Shown here piece after piece: positions 17,991 to 26,462 of a stretch of DNA of 64,000 nt (position 1 is the first letter of the stretch; the number at the start of each line of letters is the position of its first letter). The stretch comes from Candidatus Macondimonas diazotrophica. GTDB taxonomy: Bacteria > Pseudomonadota > Gammaproteobacteria > UBA5335. The stretch covers positions 16,448 through 80,447 of the forward strand of contig NZ_SRIO01000012.1 in NCBI RefSeq assembly GCF_004684205.1, given 5' to 3'. A program made the position numbers and the translations under genes. Below the pieces are notes generated by a model. It was not told the origin of the DNA. It saw only the letters and a list, made by a program, of their open reading frames with translations, and searched no databases.

Positions 17991-18054
17991 GGCCGGAATC
18001 GAACCGACGTCCACGGCTTTGCAGGCCGCTGCATAACCACTCTGCCACCCAGCC
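17981..18054 (-). tRNA. tRNA-Cys (anticodon GCA)
   Basis: The minus strand gives a cloverleaf with acceptor GGCTGGG pairing with CCTAGCC (one G-T), anticodon stem GCGGC/GCCGT around CTGCAAA (anticodon GCA), T-arm CGGTTCGATTCCG, discriminator T and encoded CCA. It overlaps the 3' end of the hydrolase gene on the other strand. It is downstream of tRNA-Gly on the same strand. Confidence 0.95.
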
Positions 18055-18132
18055 ATGGGGAGACGGCGCCTCGCGCCTGCGTCTGGAGCGCTGACGGGCC
18101 AGCAACAATTATCGCCGGCCCGTAGCCAATTC

Positions 18133-18207
18133 TGGAGCGGGAAACGAGATTCGAACTCGCGACCCCAACCTTGGCAAGGTTGTGCTCTACCACTGAGCTA
18201 TTCCCGC
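18133..18207 (-). tRNA. tRNA-Gly (anticodon GCC)
   Basis: The minus strand folds as GCGGGAA acceptor pairing with TTCCCGC, D-stem GCTC/GAGC, anticodon stem CAACC/GGTTG around TTGCCAA (anticodon GCC), T-arm GAGTTCGAATCTC and encoded CCA. With tRNA-Cys 78 bases downstream it forms a small tRNA operon, as in other gammaproteobacteria. Confidence 0.96.
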
Positions 18208-18294
18208 TTAGGTGAGTCGGGAATTTTAGCAGCGCCGCGCCAGAGGTCAAGCGCTATTCGCGATGCGCAGCCAGCGAGGGAGTTGATAAGCGAT

Positions 18295-18320
18295 CATATA
18301 ATTAGCATACTTATTATATG
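18295..18320 (+). promoter_or_regulatory. Inverted-repeat operator over the marR promoter and start codon
   Basis: CATATAAT and ATTATATG form a perfect 8-base inverted repeat with ten bases between. The left arm contains TATAAT, a perfect -10, and the right arm ends with the proposed ATG start of the MarR gene. A MarR dimer bound here would block both polymerase and initiation, giving autoregulation. Transcription would begin only about 9 bases before the ATG. Confidence 0.6.
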
Positions 18321-18806
18321 AACACTAATGACTCACCCCCGGTACAGCTTATCGGCACCCGTATTGCCGAAACCGCCCGACGCTGGCGACAACTGCTCGA
18401 CGAGCGGTCGCGGGATACGGGGCTGAGCCAGGCGCGCTGGCTGGTGCTGTTGCATTTGAGCCGCTTGGGTGACGGGATATCCCAGACCAGCCTGGCGCAG
18501 TCCATCGGCATCGAAGGCGCGAGTCTGGTTCGTCTTCTGGACGATCTGGAATCCCGCAATCTCGTCGAGCGCCGCATCGATCCCCAGGACCGGCGAGCCA
18601 AGCATCTGCTTCTGACCAGCGCCGGGCGCCTGGCCCTGAACGATGTCGATGCGATCGCCGCGACAGTGCGACAGGACCTCCTTCTAGGGCTGGATGAACA
18701 GGCAATCGCGCATTTACTGGCGATGCTCGATCAAATCCTGGCGAATGCGGCCCGCCTGACCCGGAAGCCTTGCAACCCCGATGACCTCGAAGAGAAGACG
18801 CCATGA
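18318..18806 (+). CDS. MarR-family regulator of the emrAB operon
   Basis: This 162-residue protein is a SlyA/MarR winged-helix regulator; 'LSQARWLVLLHLSR', 'SIGIEGASLVRLLDDLESRNLVERR' and 'DRRAKHLLLT' are the recognition helix and wing. It overlaps emrA by 4 bases and probably represses this efflux operon until a ligand binds. No Shine-Dalgarno is seen before the ATG at 18318, which itself lies in the operator palindrome, so a nearly leaderless mRNA is possible. Confidence 0.9.
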   Translation: MNTNDSPPVQLIGTRIAETARRWRQLLDERSRDTGLSQARWLVLLHLSRLGDGISQTSLAQSIGIEGASLVRLLDDLESRNLVERRIDPQDRRAKHLLLTSAGRLALNDVDAIAATVRQDLLLGLDEQAIAHLLAMLDQILANAARLTRKPCNPDDLEEKTP

Positions 18807-19900
18807 TCAGGATCGTTGCGCCCGGTTCGTTTCGTTACGCTCTCGGTCGATTGATCGCGATCGGGGCCCTGCTGCTGCTCGCCCTGGCCATTGGACATTG
18901 GCTGCACCGTCAGCTCACCTTGGTGCAGTCGAACGATGCCCGCATTGCGGCGGACATGATTACGGTCAGCAGCGAGCTCCCGGGGCGGATTGCCGAGTTC
19001 GATCTGGTGCCAGGCCAGTCGGTCGCCGCTGGAACCCTGCTCACCCAGCTCGACGACAGCGAGGCTCAAACCGCCCTCGCAGAAAGCGAAGCAACCTTGA
19101 CCCGACTCAAGGCCAGCCGGGACACGCTGATCGCGCGGATCGATCAACAACGCAGCGCCATCCAGGCTCAGCAACAAAGTGCGATGTCCCAGCTGAGCAG
19201 GGCGCGCGCCAACCTTGCAGCCCAGCAAACCCATCAGGATCTGGCACGCCACAACGCCCAGCGTGCCGATGCACTGATCGCCGACCACGTCATCAGCGTC
19301 CAAAGCTGGGATCAGATCAAACATGAGCAACGCGCAGCCGAACAATCAACCCTGGAAGCCAAAGCGGAGCTGGCTGTTGCGCAAGCCGGGGTGGCTCAGG
19401 CACAGGCCGACGCGAAATCGATCCGGGTACTCGAAAATCAATTGACGGAAATCGATGCGGCCATCACCGAAGCCCGAGCCAACCTGGAACAGCAGCATGT
19501 CCGACTGACCAAGCTTACGCTGCGCAGCCCCGTCGATGGCGTGATCGACGAGACTTTCGTTCATGCGGGGGAATATGCGGTGCCGGGACGACGCCTGCTG
19601 CTGATGCATGATCCGGCGACGATCCGGGTGGAAGCGAATATCAAGGAAACGGCAATTGACGACGTTAAACTGGGCGCGCTGACCCACGTTTACGTCGATG
19701 CATATCCGGATCGAACCTTCAGTGGACACGTCATCGAATTGGGGCAGGCGGCAACCAGCCAGTTCGCGCTCATTCCCAACCCCAACCCCAGTGGGAATTT
19801 CACCAAGATCACCCAACGCCTTCCGATCCGGATCGCCCTCGATCAGCCGGCGGCCGACCTGCGGCCCGGCATGATGGTGGAAGTGGCCATTGAACACTGA
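18803..19900 (+). CDS. emrA: Membrane fusion protein of an EmrAB-type multidrug efflux pump
   Basis: This 365-residue HlyD/EmrA-family protein has one N-terminal membrane helix (~15-33), a biotinyl-lipoyl-like half ('ITVSSELPGRIAEFDLVPGQ'), a long coiled-coil hairpin (residues ~95-215, Gln/Ala-rich), the second lipoyl half ('TLRSPVDGVIDETFVHAGEY') and a beta-barrel domain. It bridges EmrB to an outer-membrane channel. It overlaps marR by 4 bases and emrB by 11. No TolC-like gene is nearby, so the outer-membrane partner is encoded elsewhere. Confidence 0.93.
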   Translation: MIRIVAPGSFRYALGRLIAIGALLLLALAIGHWLHRQLTLVQSNDARIAADMITVSSELPGRIAEFDLVPGQSVAAGTLLTQLDDSEAQTALAESEATLTRLKASRDTLIARIDQQRSAIQAQQQSAMSQLSRARANLAAQQTHQDLARHNAQRADALIADHVISVQSWDQIKHEQRAAEQSTLEAKAELAVAQAGVAQAQADAKSIRVLENQLTEIDAAITEARANLEQQHVRLTKLTLRSPVDGVIDETFVHAGEYAVPGRRLLLMHDPATIRVEANIKETAIDDVKLGALTHVYVDAYPDRTFSGHVIELGQAATSQFALIPNPNPSGNFTKITQRLPIRIALDQPAADLRPGMMVEVAIEH

Positions 19901-21476
19901 ACGCTCGGACCTGACGCGCCTCACCGCCCGATACGGCGCCGCCTACCGCTGGTTGGCGACCCTGACCGTCATGACCGGCACCATTTCCACGGTGCTGTCT
20001 TCCACCATCGTCAATGTCGCCATTCCCGACATCATGGGCGCCTTCGGCATCAGTGCCACCCAGGCACAATGGATGTCCACCGGATTTCTCGCAGCCATGA
20101 CGGCCACCATGCTCGCCAACGCCTGGATGGTTGGACGATTCGGCCAGCGTGGCGCCTTTTTGATCGCCATCGGCATTTTCACAGCCGGATCGATCCTTGG
20201 CGGCCTGAGCCCCAATGAACAGATCCTCATCTTCGCGCGCATCCTCCAGGGCGGTGCAGCCGGCCTGACCCAGCCGCTCGCCATGCTGGTGATCTTCAGT
20301 GTCTTTCCGCCGGACAAGCGTGGTCAGGCGATGGGAATCTATGGGATCGGCGTGGTACTTGCCCCCGCGCTTGGACCGACTCTCGGCGGCCTTCTGGTCG
20401 ACCATCTCAGCTGGCGCTATGTATTCTTCATGACGCTGCCGTTTTGCCTGATTGGCATGGGCCTCGCCAGTGCACTGCTGCCGGGCCCCGACGACGCCGT
20501 CGGTCGATCGCGGCTCGATGGCGTCGGTCTACTGCTGATCGCCGCCACCCTGTTTCCACTGCTCACCGCCCTGGCCAATGGCCAGCGCTGGGGCTGGCGT
20601 GAAATTCCCACCGGATTGACGCTGCTCTTCGCCGCAACATGCCTCGTGGCCCTGATCCTGTGGGAACGCCGACACGCCCATCCGCTGCTGGATTTCACGC
20701 TGTTCACCAACACACATTTTTCGGCAGCGGCAGCGGTCACCATTATCTACGGCGCCGGCCTGTTCGGGTCGACCTACCTCATTCCGCTCTTCGTTCAGAC
20801 CATTCAGGGCTACACACCGACCCGGTCAGGCCTGCTGCTCATGCCAGCGGGATTGGTTCTGGCGGTGGTATTCCCGGTAGCCGGACAGGTGTCGGACCGC
20901 CTGCCGCCGCACTATCCCGTCATGGCGGGACTGGCGATCTTCGCACTCTCGTTCTGGTTGATGCGCGATGTGGATGCCAATACGCCCTTTCTGTTCCTTG
21001 CATGCGCCATCGCCTTCGGACGCATCGGTCTGGGGCTGGTGATGCCGGCCTTGACGGCCGGTGCGCTCCGCGCGGTCCCGCCGTCCAAGATCGCCCAGGG
21101 CTCGGGAACCGTGAATTTCGTGCGCCAACTGGGCGGGGCGCTAGGAGTCAATCTGCTCAGCGTGTTCATGGAGCGTCGCACGGCTTTCATGGGGGCGGCC
21201 ATGACCGCGACCCAGACTCCCGGCCATGCCCCGACCCAGGCCTTGACCGATCGCCTCATCGAACTCTCCGAGGCTGGCGGCGCCATGGGCGATCTGGCTC
21301 AAGGCTACGCCGCCGACTTTCTCGGACGCGTCGTCTATGCCCAGGCCAATACATGGGCCTATCGAGAAGGCTTTATACTGTTGGCGATCGTATTCTTGGC
21401 CGCCATGGCTCCAGCCTGGCTGATGCGTTTCACCCGGGAGATGTCTCATGTATCACCGGATTCTGCTCGCCTATAA
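19890..21476 (+). CDS. emrB: DHA2-family drug:H+ antiporter (EmrB-like)
   Basis: This 528-residue transporter has 14 predicted membrane helices. Motif A-like 'LANAWMVGRFGQR' and motif C 'GIGVVLAPALGPTLGGLL' are those of 14-helix (DHA2) drug exporters. With EmrA it would export hydrophobic compounds or uncouplers. The start overlaps the end of emrA, and uspA begins 29 bases before its stop, so the whole operon is tightly packed. Confidence 0.93.
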   Translation: MNTERSDLTRLTARYGAAYRWLATLTVMTGTISTVLSSTIVNVAIPDIMGAFGISATQAQWMSTGFLAAMTATMLANAWMVGRFGQRGAFLIAIGIFTAGSILGGLSPNEQILIFARILQGGAAGLTQPLAMLVIFSVFPPDKRGQAMGIYGIGVVLAPALGPTLGGLLVDHLSWRYVFFMTLPFCLIGMGLASALLPGPDDAVGRSRLDGVGLLLIAATLFPLLTALANGQRWGWREIPTGLTLLFAATCLVALILWERRHAHPLLDFTLFTNTHFSAAAAVTIIYGAGLFGSTYLIPLFVQTIQGYTPTRSGLLLMPAGLVLAVVFPVAGQVSDRLPPHYPVMAGLAIFALSFWLMRDVDANTPFLFLACAIAFGRIGLGLVMPALTAGALRAVPPSKIAQGSGTVNFVRQLGGALGVNLLSVFMERRTAFMGAAMTATQTPGHAPTQALTDRLIELSEAGGAMGDLAQGYAADFLGRVVYAQANTWAYREGFILLAIVFLAAMAPAWLMRFTREMSHVSPDSARL

Positions 21477-21909
21477 CGGCTCTCCCGAGGGCCGCGCCGT
21501 CCTTCATCAAGGTACGGAACTGGCAAAACTGTGCAAGGCCGAGGTCTGCCTGCTCGCTGTGGTGGGGATTCCGACGGGACTCACGATGGCCGAAACCATC
21601 GTCACGCCAGAGATGACCGATGCGCTCGAAGCACCCGCCCGCCAAACGCTGGGCGATGGCGCGAAAGACATTGCCGCCATGGGGCTGACCGTCCAGACGC
21701 GGATCGAGTTCGGCGAGCCCGTCGAGCGCATCGGCGCAGTAGCACGCGAATACGGCGCCGATCTGATCGTCGTGGGCCACCGTCACCGAGGGGCCCTCGC
21801 ACGTTGGTGGGGCGGCTCGGTGGGCAAGAGTCTGCTTGGCCACATTCCCTGTGATCTTTTGGTCGCCGTGGATCAGGAGCCGCACGCAGAAAGCGCCACC
21901 GCCTCATGA
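21448..21909 (+). CDS. Universal stress protein (UspA family)
   Basis: This 153-residue protein has the Usp fold with N-terminal 'RILLAYNGSPEGRAVLHQG' and the ATP-binding signature 'GADLIVVGHRHRGALARWWGGSVGKSLL' in two parts. Usp proteins are stress-induced nucleotide-binding proteins. It overlaps emrB by 29 bases with a GGGAG ribosome site inside that gene, and overlaps the HIT gene by 4 bases. Confidence 0.92.
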   Translation: MYHRILLAYNGSPEGRAVLHQGTELAKLCKAEVCLLAVVGIPTGLTMAETIVTPEMTDALEAPARQTLGDGAKDIAAMGLTVQTRIEFGEPVERIGAVAREYGADLIVVGHRHRGALARWWGGSVGKSLLGHIPCDLLVAVDQEPHAESATAS

Positions 21910-22376
21910 TGCGAAACTCAAACGCCGGCGCCGCACATTGCCTGTTCTGCCGAATTGTCGAGGGCCAGCTCCCGTCCAGCCGCGTGGTTGAGGACGAGCA
22001 CTGCATTGCCTTGATGGATGCATTTCCCTTGCGCCCGGGCCATGTCCTTGTGATTCCGCGCCGTCATGCCGAAACGCTGACGGATCTGACCCCCGAGCTG
22101 CGCGCCCATCTCCTGGAGACGGCGCAGGGCATTGCTCAGGCCTTGCGCCGCAGCCCATTGGCGCCCGATGGCATTCACTTCGCGATCAACGAAGGCCGCG
22201 CTGCCCATCAGACAGTACCGCATTGCCATATCCATGTTCTGCCAAGACGCCGGGGCGATCTGGCGGGGCTGCTCGGTCAGATCCTGTCCAAGCCGATTCA
22301 GCTACTGCGCGGTCCACGCAGACAGGACGAACGCGAAACTCAGGCGCGTCTGATCGCCCAGTACCTCGAATTCTGA
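21906..22376 (+). CDS. HIT-family nucleotide hydrolase/transferase
   Basis: This 156-residue protein has 'CLFCRIVEGQLPSSRVVED' at the N-terminus and the HIT triad 'HCHIHVLPRR'. The short Cys motif at the N-terminus is common in bacterial HIT proteins of the HinT/FHIT type. Substrate is probably an adenosine-containing phosphoramidate or dinucleotide. It is the last gene of the emr operon, overlapping uspA by 4 bases; a second in-frame ATG lies at 21909. Confidence 0.92.
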   Translation: MMRNSNAGAAHCLFCRIVEGQLPSSRVVEDEHCIALMDAFPLRPGHVLVIPRRHAETLTDLTPELRAHLLETAQGIAQALRRSPLAPDGIHFAINEGRAAHQTVPHCHIHVLPRRRGDLAGLLGQILSKPIQLLRGPRRQDERETQARLIAQYLEF

Positions 22377-22420
22377 AGCCCCAGCGCAGCACACCCGCTT
22401 CGGCAATCGCTGATTCCATC

Positions 22421-22446
22421 AAAAAGGCCGGCATGCACCGGCCTTC
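22421..22446 (-). terminator. Rho-independent terminator after fructose-bisphosphate aldolase
   Basis: On the minus strand AAGGCCGG and CCGGCCTT form an 8-base stem around a 6-base loop and run into a T tract (plus-strand AAAAA at 22421-22425). It sits 25 bases after the aldolase stop. Confidence 0.85.
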
Positions 22447-22470
22447 GTGACATCGACGCGACGATTCACC

Positions 22471-23520
22471 TCAAGCGATGGTGATGCTCGAATCCAGGTA
22501 GACGTCCTGGATGGCATTCAGCAGCTTGACGCCTTCGGCAAACGGACGCTGGAAGGCCTTGCGGCCGGAGATCAGGCCCATGCCACCGGCGCGCTTGTTG
22601 ATGACGGCCGTGCGTACGGCCTGCGCGAAATCGTTCGCGCCCGATTCACCGCCTGAATTGATCAGACCGCAGCGGCCCATGTAGCAATTGGCCACCTGGT
22701 ACCGGACCAGGTCGATGGGGTGATCGGTGGTCAGCTCACTGTAGACTTTCTCGTGGGTCTTGCCGAAATTGATCGCCTTGTAGCCGCCATTGTTCTCCGC
22801 CATCTTCTGCTTGACGATGTCCGCGCCGATGGTCGAGGCGATATGGTTGGCCTGACCGGTCAGATCGGCGGAGAGGTGGTAGTCGACACCCTCTTTCTTG
22901 AAGGCGTTGTTGCGGGTATAGGCCCACAGAATCGTGACCATGCCGAGCTCGTGGGCGCGCGCAAAAGCTTCGCTCACCTCCTGGATCTGCCGGCGAGATT
23001 CGGGAGCGCCGAAATACACCGTCGCTCCGACGCCGATCGCACCCATGTCGAAGGCCTGATCGACACTGGCAAAAAGCGTCTGGTCGTATTGGACTGGCAG
23101 GCTCAGGATCTCGTTATGGTTGAACTTCATGATAAAGGGGATCTTGTGCGCATAACGGCGCGACATCATCGCCAGCACGCCATAGGTCGAAGCCACTGCG
23201 TTGCATCCCCCCTCAAGCGCCAGCTCGCAGATCGTCTTGGGATCGAAGAAATCCGGATTGGGCGCAAAAGATGCCGCAGCGGAATGTTCGATGCCCTGAT
23301 CGACAGGCAGGATCGAGACGTAGCCGGTGTTGCCGAGGCGGCCATGACCGAAAAGCGTCTGCAGATTCCGGAGCACGGTGGGGCTGCGGTCCGTCTGGAC
23401 GAATACGCGATCCACGAAGTCGTCGCCCGGAAGTTCCAGCCGCTCTTTGGCGATGCCCCGACAGGTGTGGGTCAGGAGGGATTGGGCTTCATCGCCCAAC
23501 AGCGCAGTGATATCAGTCAT
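22471..23520 (-). CDS. fbaB: Class I fructose-bisphosphate aldolase (DhnA/FbaB type)
   Basis: This 349-residue protein is an archaeal/FbaB-type class I aldolase. The Schiff-base Lys lies in '[15 protein letters not shown]' and the family landmarks '[11 protein letters not shown]', '[10 protein letters not shown]' and '[12 protein letters not shown]' are all present. It cleaves or forms fructose-1,6-bisphosphate in glycolysis, gluconeogenesis and the Calvin cycle. It stands alone, with its own terminator. AGGGAGCTGACC precedes the ATG. Confidence 0.96.
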   Translation of the reverse strand: MTDITALLGDEAQSLLTHTCRGIAKERLELPGDDFVDRVFVQTDRSPTVLRNLQTLFGHGRLGNTGYVSILPVDQGIEHSAAASFAPNPDFFDPKTICELALEGGCNAVASTYGVLAMMSRRYAHKIPFIMKFNHNEILSLPVQYDQTLFASVDQAFDMGAIGVGATVYFGAPESRRQIQEVSEAFARAHELGMVTILWAYTRNNAFKKEGVDYHLSADLTGQANHIASTIGADIVKQKMAENNGGYKAINFGKTHEKVYSELTTDHPIDLVRYQVANCYMGRCGLINSGGESGANDFAQAVRTAVINKRAGGMGLISGRKAFQRPFAEGVKLLNAIQDVYLDSSITIA

Positions 23521-24058
23521 GGGGGTCAGCTCCCTTCAACGATAAATGGCCCGATCGGCAGCCAGGATGGGTCAAGATCGAAACGAAACCAGACCCGAAT
23601 CTTAACCTGCAAGATGGCTGCCGGACAGACACGCAAAAGGGCGACGAACCGAGTTCCTCCCAAATCGCCTCATCACGACGCTGGGGCGTGGAACGCTCGC
23701 GGAATACCCGCGGCAAGCTTGCCAATCCGGCACCATGTCGGTGCGCACCAATTCCTCGCGCCCGGATTGGAGAGCGACGTGGACGTATCGGACCCGTCAT
23801 CCACAAGGCGTCTTCAAGACGCAATCGATTCAATGCTAGACTGCGCGCCAACGCATACGGGCAGAATGAATCAACCAAGGACTGTCGGCGTCCGGCAACA
23901 CTGGATTACCCGACATGCCTGTATTACGCTTAGCCGAGGCTGGGTTTATCTAACGGTTCCCAGCTCTGTTCCGTTAGTAGGGGTTGACCTACCGCGAAGG
24001 CGGTCGTGAATTTCATTCCCTGATATAAGCCTTAATTGACAAAAATGGAGGAATCATC
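23521..24058. other. 538-base intergenic region with an inverted repeat
   Basis: No convincing gene is seen; the open frames are short and Arg-rich. It holds the divergent promoters of the aldolase and the secreted-protein gene. A 7-base inverted repeat, CTAACGG (23950-23956) and CCGTTAG (23971-23977), lies about 45 bases before the -10 element at 24024 and could be an operator. Confidence 0.5.
24021..24029 (+). promoter_or_regulatory. Extended -10 promoter of the secreted-protein gene
   Basis: TGATATAAG fits an extended -10 (TGn-TATAAT). Initiation would fall near 24036, upstream of the GGAGG ribosome site at 24047 and the ATG at 24059. Confidence 0.5.
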
Positions 24059-24556
24059 ATGAAGCGTCTGTCTTGTGCGGCCTTGATGTTGCTTGCACCG
24101 CTTGCCGGTCATGCCGAATTGTCTTCAATGAATGACCAGGCACTGTCCGAAGTGCGCGGTCAAGCCATCGTCGATCTGGGCGGCGGTTTCGTTGCATCCG
24201 AAAATGGCGTTTTTCAAACCTACACCGTTTTCGACCAAACTCTTTACGTTCCGTTCGATCCGACTGACGGCGTAACGCCGCCTCCCGGTCCCGGTACGGG
24301 TCCGCGCCCCATCGTGATCGGCAATCTGTTCTGCGACACTTGCGCGATCATCCTGGGTCTGAAACTCGGAAAATTGGCCTATATTGAAACCATCGAAGCC
24401 AATATCCTTTCGCTGGATCCGTTCCCCATCGGCCAAGCGTTGGCTGAGTTGCACTACCAGAAAGCCGCCCATCTGTCCGCTGTGGCCAACCGGCTGTACT
24501 ACGGACCGTCGGCAAGCGCCTCGGGAAGTGCTTCTGCTAGCGTTTCGGTGAATTGA
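24059..24556 (+). CDS. Secreted protein of unknown function with a Ser/Ala-rich tail
   Basis: This 165-residue protein has a signal peptide (residues 1-19, ending GHA). The mature part begins 'ELSSMNDQALSEVRGQAIVDL'; an N-terminal 'M-D-x-x-L-x-x-V-x-G-Q' stretch like this recurs in several families of gammaproteobacterial exported proteins of unknown role. A Pro/Gly-rich patch (residues ~78-90), a Cys pair 'FCDTC' and a tail rich in Ser and Ala (residues 149-165, alternating Ser-Ala and Ser-Val) follow. ompA-like gene starts 45 bases downstream on the same strand, so both may be one transcript. I do not recognise a function. Confidence 0.75.
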   Translation: MKRLSCAALMLLAPLAGHAELSSMNDQALSEVRGQAIVDLGGGFVASENGVFQTYTVFDQTLYVPFDPTDGVTPPPGPGTGPRPIVIGNLFCDTCAIILGLKLGKLAYIETIEANILSLDPFPIGQALAELHYQKAAHLSAVANRLYYGPSASASGSASASVSVN

Positions 24557-24601
24557 TCAGACCTCGCCCTGTCAGGTTAGTGAATTAAGGAGCCTAAACG
24601 A

Positions 24602-25687
24602 ATGAAATCACAATTGAAAAAACTTACAGGCGCCTCCGCGCTTCTGCTTTTGGCTGCACCAGCTGCTCATGCAGTGGTCGAAAGCGGTTTCGTAGTTTCT
24701 CCCGGTGCCGTTTATCAATGGTTTGATGACGATGCCGCGGGTGTCGAGGACGATGTCGGTTACCGGCTGGGCTTGGGCTATCAGTTCACGCCCCACTGGG
24801 TACTGGAACTGGTTGGCTCCCGCGTCGATACCGAGGTCGAAGGTGCCGATGGGGTTGACTTCGAGATGACTCAGGCCACCTTGGACCTGATGTACAACTT
24901 CATGCCTGAATGGACTGTAACCCCCTACGCCCTGCTGTCGGCCGGTTACGCCTGGTATGAAGCGGACGGCTTCAAGAAGATCGATCCGAATCTGGAAGAC
25001 TTCGACGAAGATGAGCCTGTCATCGGTGCCGGCCTGGGCCTGAAAGCCAACCTGACCGACAACCTGTTTGCGCGTCTGGATGGCCGTTACGTCAGCTACA
25101 CGGACAGCAACATCGACGACTACATCGCTCACCTGGTGATCGGCTACACCTTCGGCGAAGCGGCTGCCCCGGCTCCCGCTCCGGCCCCTGTGATGATGGA
25201 AGAGCCGGTTGATGGCGATGCCGATGGCGACGGTATTCCGGATTCCCGCGACAAGTGCCCCGGAACTTCCGCAGGCGCCAAGGTTGATGCCGATGGCTGC
25301 TACATCATCATCGAAAAGCCGGTGACGATCCGCCTGGAAGTGCTGTTCGACTTCGACAAGTCCGTGGTCAAGCCTGAGTACTATCCGGAAATCAAGAAAG
25401 TCGCTGACTTCATGAAGCAGTATCCGATGACGGATACCGTGATCGAAGGCCATACCGACTCGATCGGCACCAACGCCTACAACCTCAGCCTGTCCCAGCG
25501 CCGCGCTGAAGCGGTTCGCCAAGTGCTGATCGACCAGTTCAATGTCGATGCCAGCCGCCTGACCAGCGTGGGCTACGGTGAAGAACGTCCGATCGCGGAC
25601 AATCGCACCGCAGAAGGCCGTCAGTTGAACCGTCGTGTGGTTGCGGTGGTTTCTGCGACCAAGAAAGAAAAGGTCAGAGCTGAATAA
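24602..25687 (+). CDS. OmpA-family outer-membrane protein
   Basis: This 361-residue protein has a signal peptide (1-24), an eight-strand beta-barrel (~25-185), an Ala-Pro linker (~187-197), one calcium-binding thrombospondin type 3 repeat ('DGDADGDGIPDSRDKCPGT') and a C-terminal OmpA peptidoglycan-binding domain ('LEVLFDFDKSVVKPEYYPEI', 'IEGHTDSIGTNAYNLSLSQR'). The Asp and Arg that hold diaminopimelate are present in the last domain. It tethers the outer membrane to the cell wall. AAGGAG precedes the ATG. A strong terminator follows. Confidence 0.95.
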   Translation: MKSQLKKLTGASALLLLAAPAAHAVVESGFVVSPGAVYQWFDDDAAGVEDDVGYRLGLGYQFTPHWVLELVGSRVDTEVEGADGVDFEMTQATLDLMYNFMPEWTVTPYALLSAGYAWYEADGFKKIDPNLEDFDEDEPVIGAGLGLKANLTDNLFARLDGRYVSYTDSNIDDYIAHLVIGYTFGEAAAPAPAPAPVMMEEPVDGDADGDGIPDSRDKCPGTSAGAKVDADGCYIIIEKPVTIRLEVLFDFDKSVVKPEYYPEIKKVADFMKQYPMTDTVIEGHTDSIGTNAYNLSLSQRRAEAVRQVLIDQFNVDASRLTSVGYGEERPIADNRTAEGRQLNRRVVAVVSATKKEKVRAE

Positions 25688-25712
25688 TAAGGTTCCCTGA
25701 ACCTTCCCCTGG

Positions 25713-25745
25713 AAAAGCCCGGCGTCAAAACCGGGCTTTTCTTTT
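25713..25745 (+). terminator. Rho-independent terminator after the OmpA-family gene
   Basis: AAAAGCCCGG and CCGGGCTTTT form a 10-base stem around an 8-base loop, followed by CTTTT. The A and T flanks could also serve the minus strand. Confidence 0.92.
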
Positions 25746-25787
25746 GTCCGTACTGCCCTTGGCCACAGGCAGCACAATACCAGGCAA

Positions 25788-26462
25788 TCAGGGCCCTGAA
25801 TGCGATTGCACAATCCGATTGCGCACATAGACCGGCAAGGCGGCCTCGGCCGGCACCATCGCGCCGGTCTCATAACGCGATATCGCCAGTCTCATCAAGC
25901 AGCGCCCTGCGGGGAGCACATCCCCGAGAGGCGGCACGATGCGCTGCGGACACAAACACGGCCCATAAGCCATCCACGCATTCCCCGCACCCCGCCACTG
26001 TCCATCGGCGTCTGGCAAAATGAGGCTTTCCGGCGCACCCACCGTATCGTCCACAAGCCGGACAAGCTGCCCTGCCCGCGCCGAAAACGCGGCCCAATAG
26101 ATCTCCCCCATGCGTGCATCCAGTGCGGCAAGAATCGACCCATCGCCGCGTTCCGCCTCATCCTGGGCCAGTATTTCCAGATCGGATACGGGAATCACGC
26201 CAAGATCGGCGCCGAACGCCAATCCCTGGACCACGGCAGCAACGACGCGCAATCCGGTAAAGCTACCCGGCCCACACCCAAAGGCGATAGCATCAAAGCT
26301 GGAAAGGGGATAACCAGAATCGTCCAGGAGCTCACGCACCGTCGCGAGCAGCCAATCACCGTGACCGCCTTGCGCTTCGCGTTCGCGGTACTTCGCGACA
26401 CCGTCATTCCAGATCCCCACCGAAGCCCGTTCGGTAGCGCCATCAATCGCCAATAACCGCAT
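25788..26462 (-). CDS. tsaB: tRNA threonylcarbamoyladenosine biosynthesis protein TsaB
   Basis: This 224-residue protein is the TsaB (YeaZ) partner of TsaD, needed for the t6A modification of tRNAs that read ANN codons. 'LLAIDGATERASVGIW' and 'FGCGPGSFTGLRVVAAVVQGLAFG' are the ASKHA-fold landmarks; TsaB lacks the metal-binding residues of TsaD, as seen here. It overlaps the upstream helicase gene by 20 bases. Confidence 0.94.
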   Translation of the reverse strand: MRLLAIDGATERASVGIWNDGVAKYREREAQGGHGDWLLATVRELLDDSGYPLSSFDAIAFGCGPGSFTGLRVVAAVVQGLAFGADLGVIPVSDLEILAQDEAERGDGSILAALDARMGEIYWAAFSARAGQLVRLVDDTVGAPESLILPDADGQWRGAGNAWMAYGPCLCPQRIVPPLGDVLPAGRCLMRLAISRYETGAMVPAEAALPVYVRNRIVQSHSGP

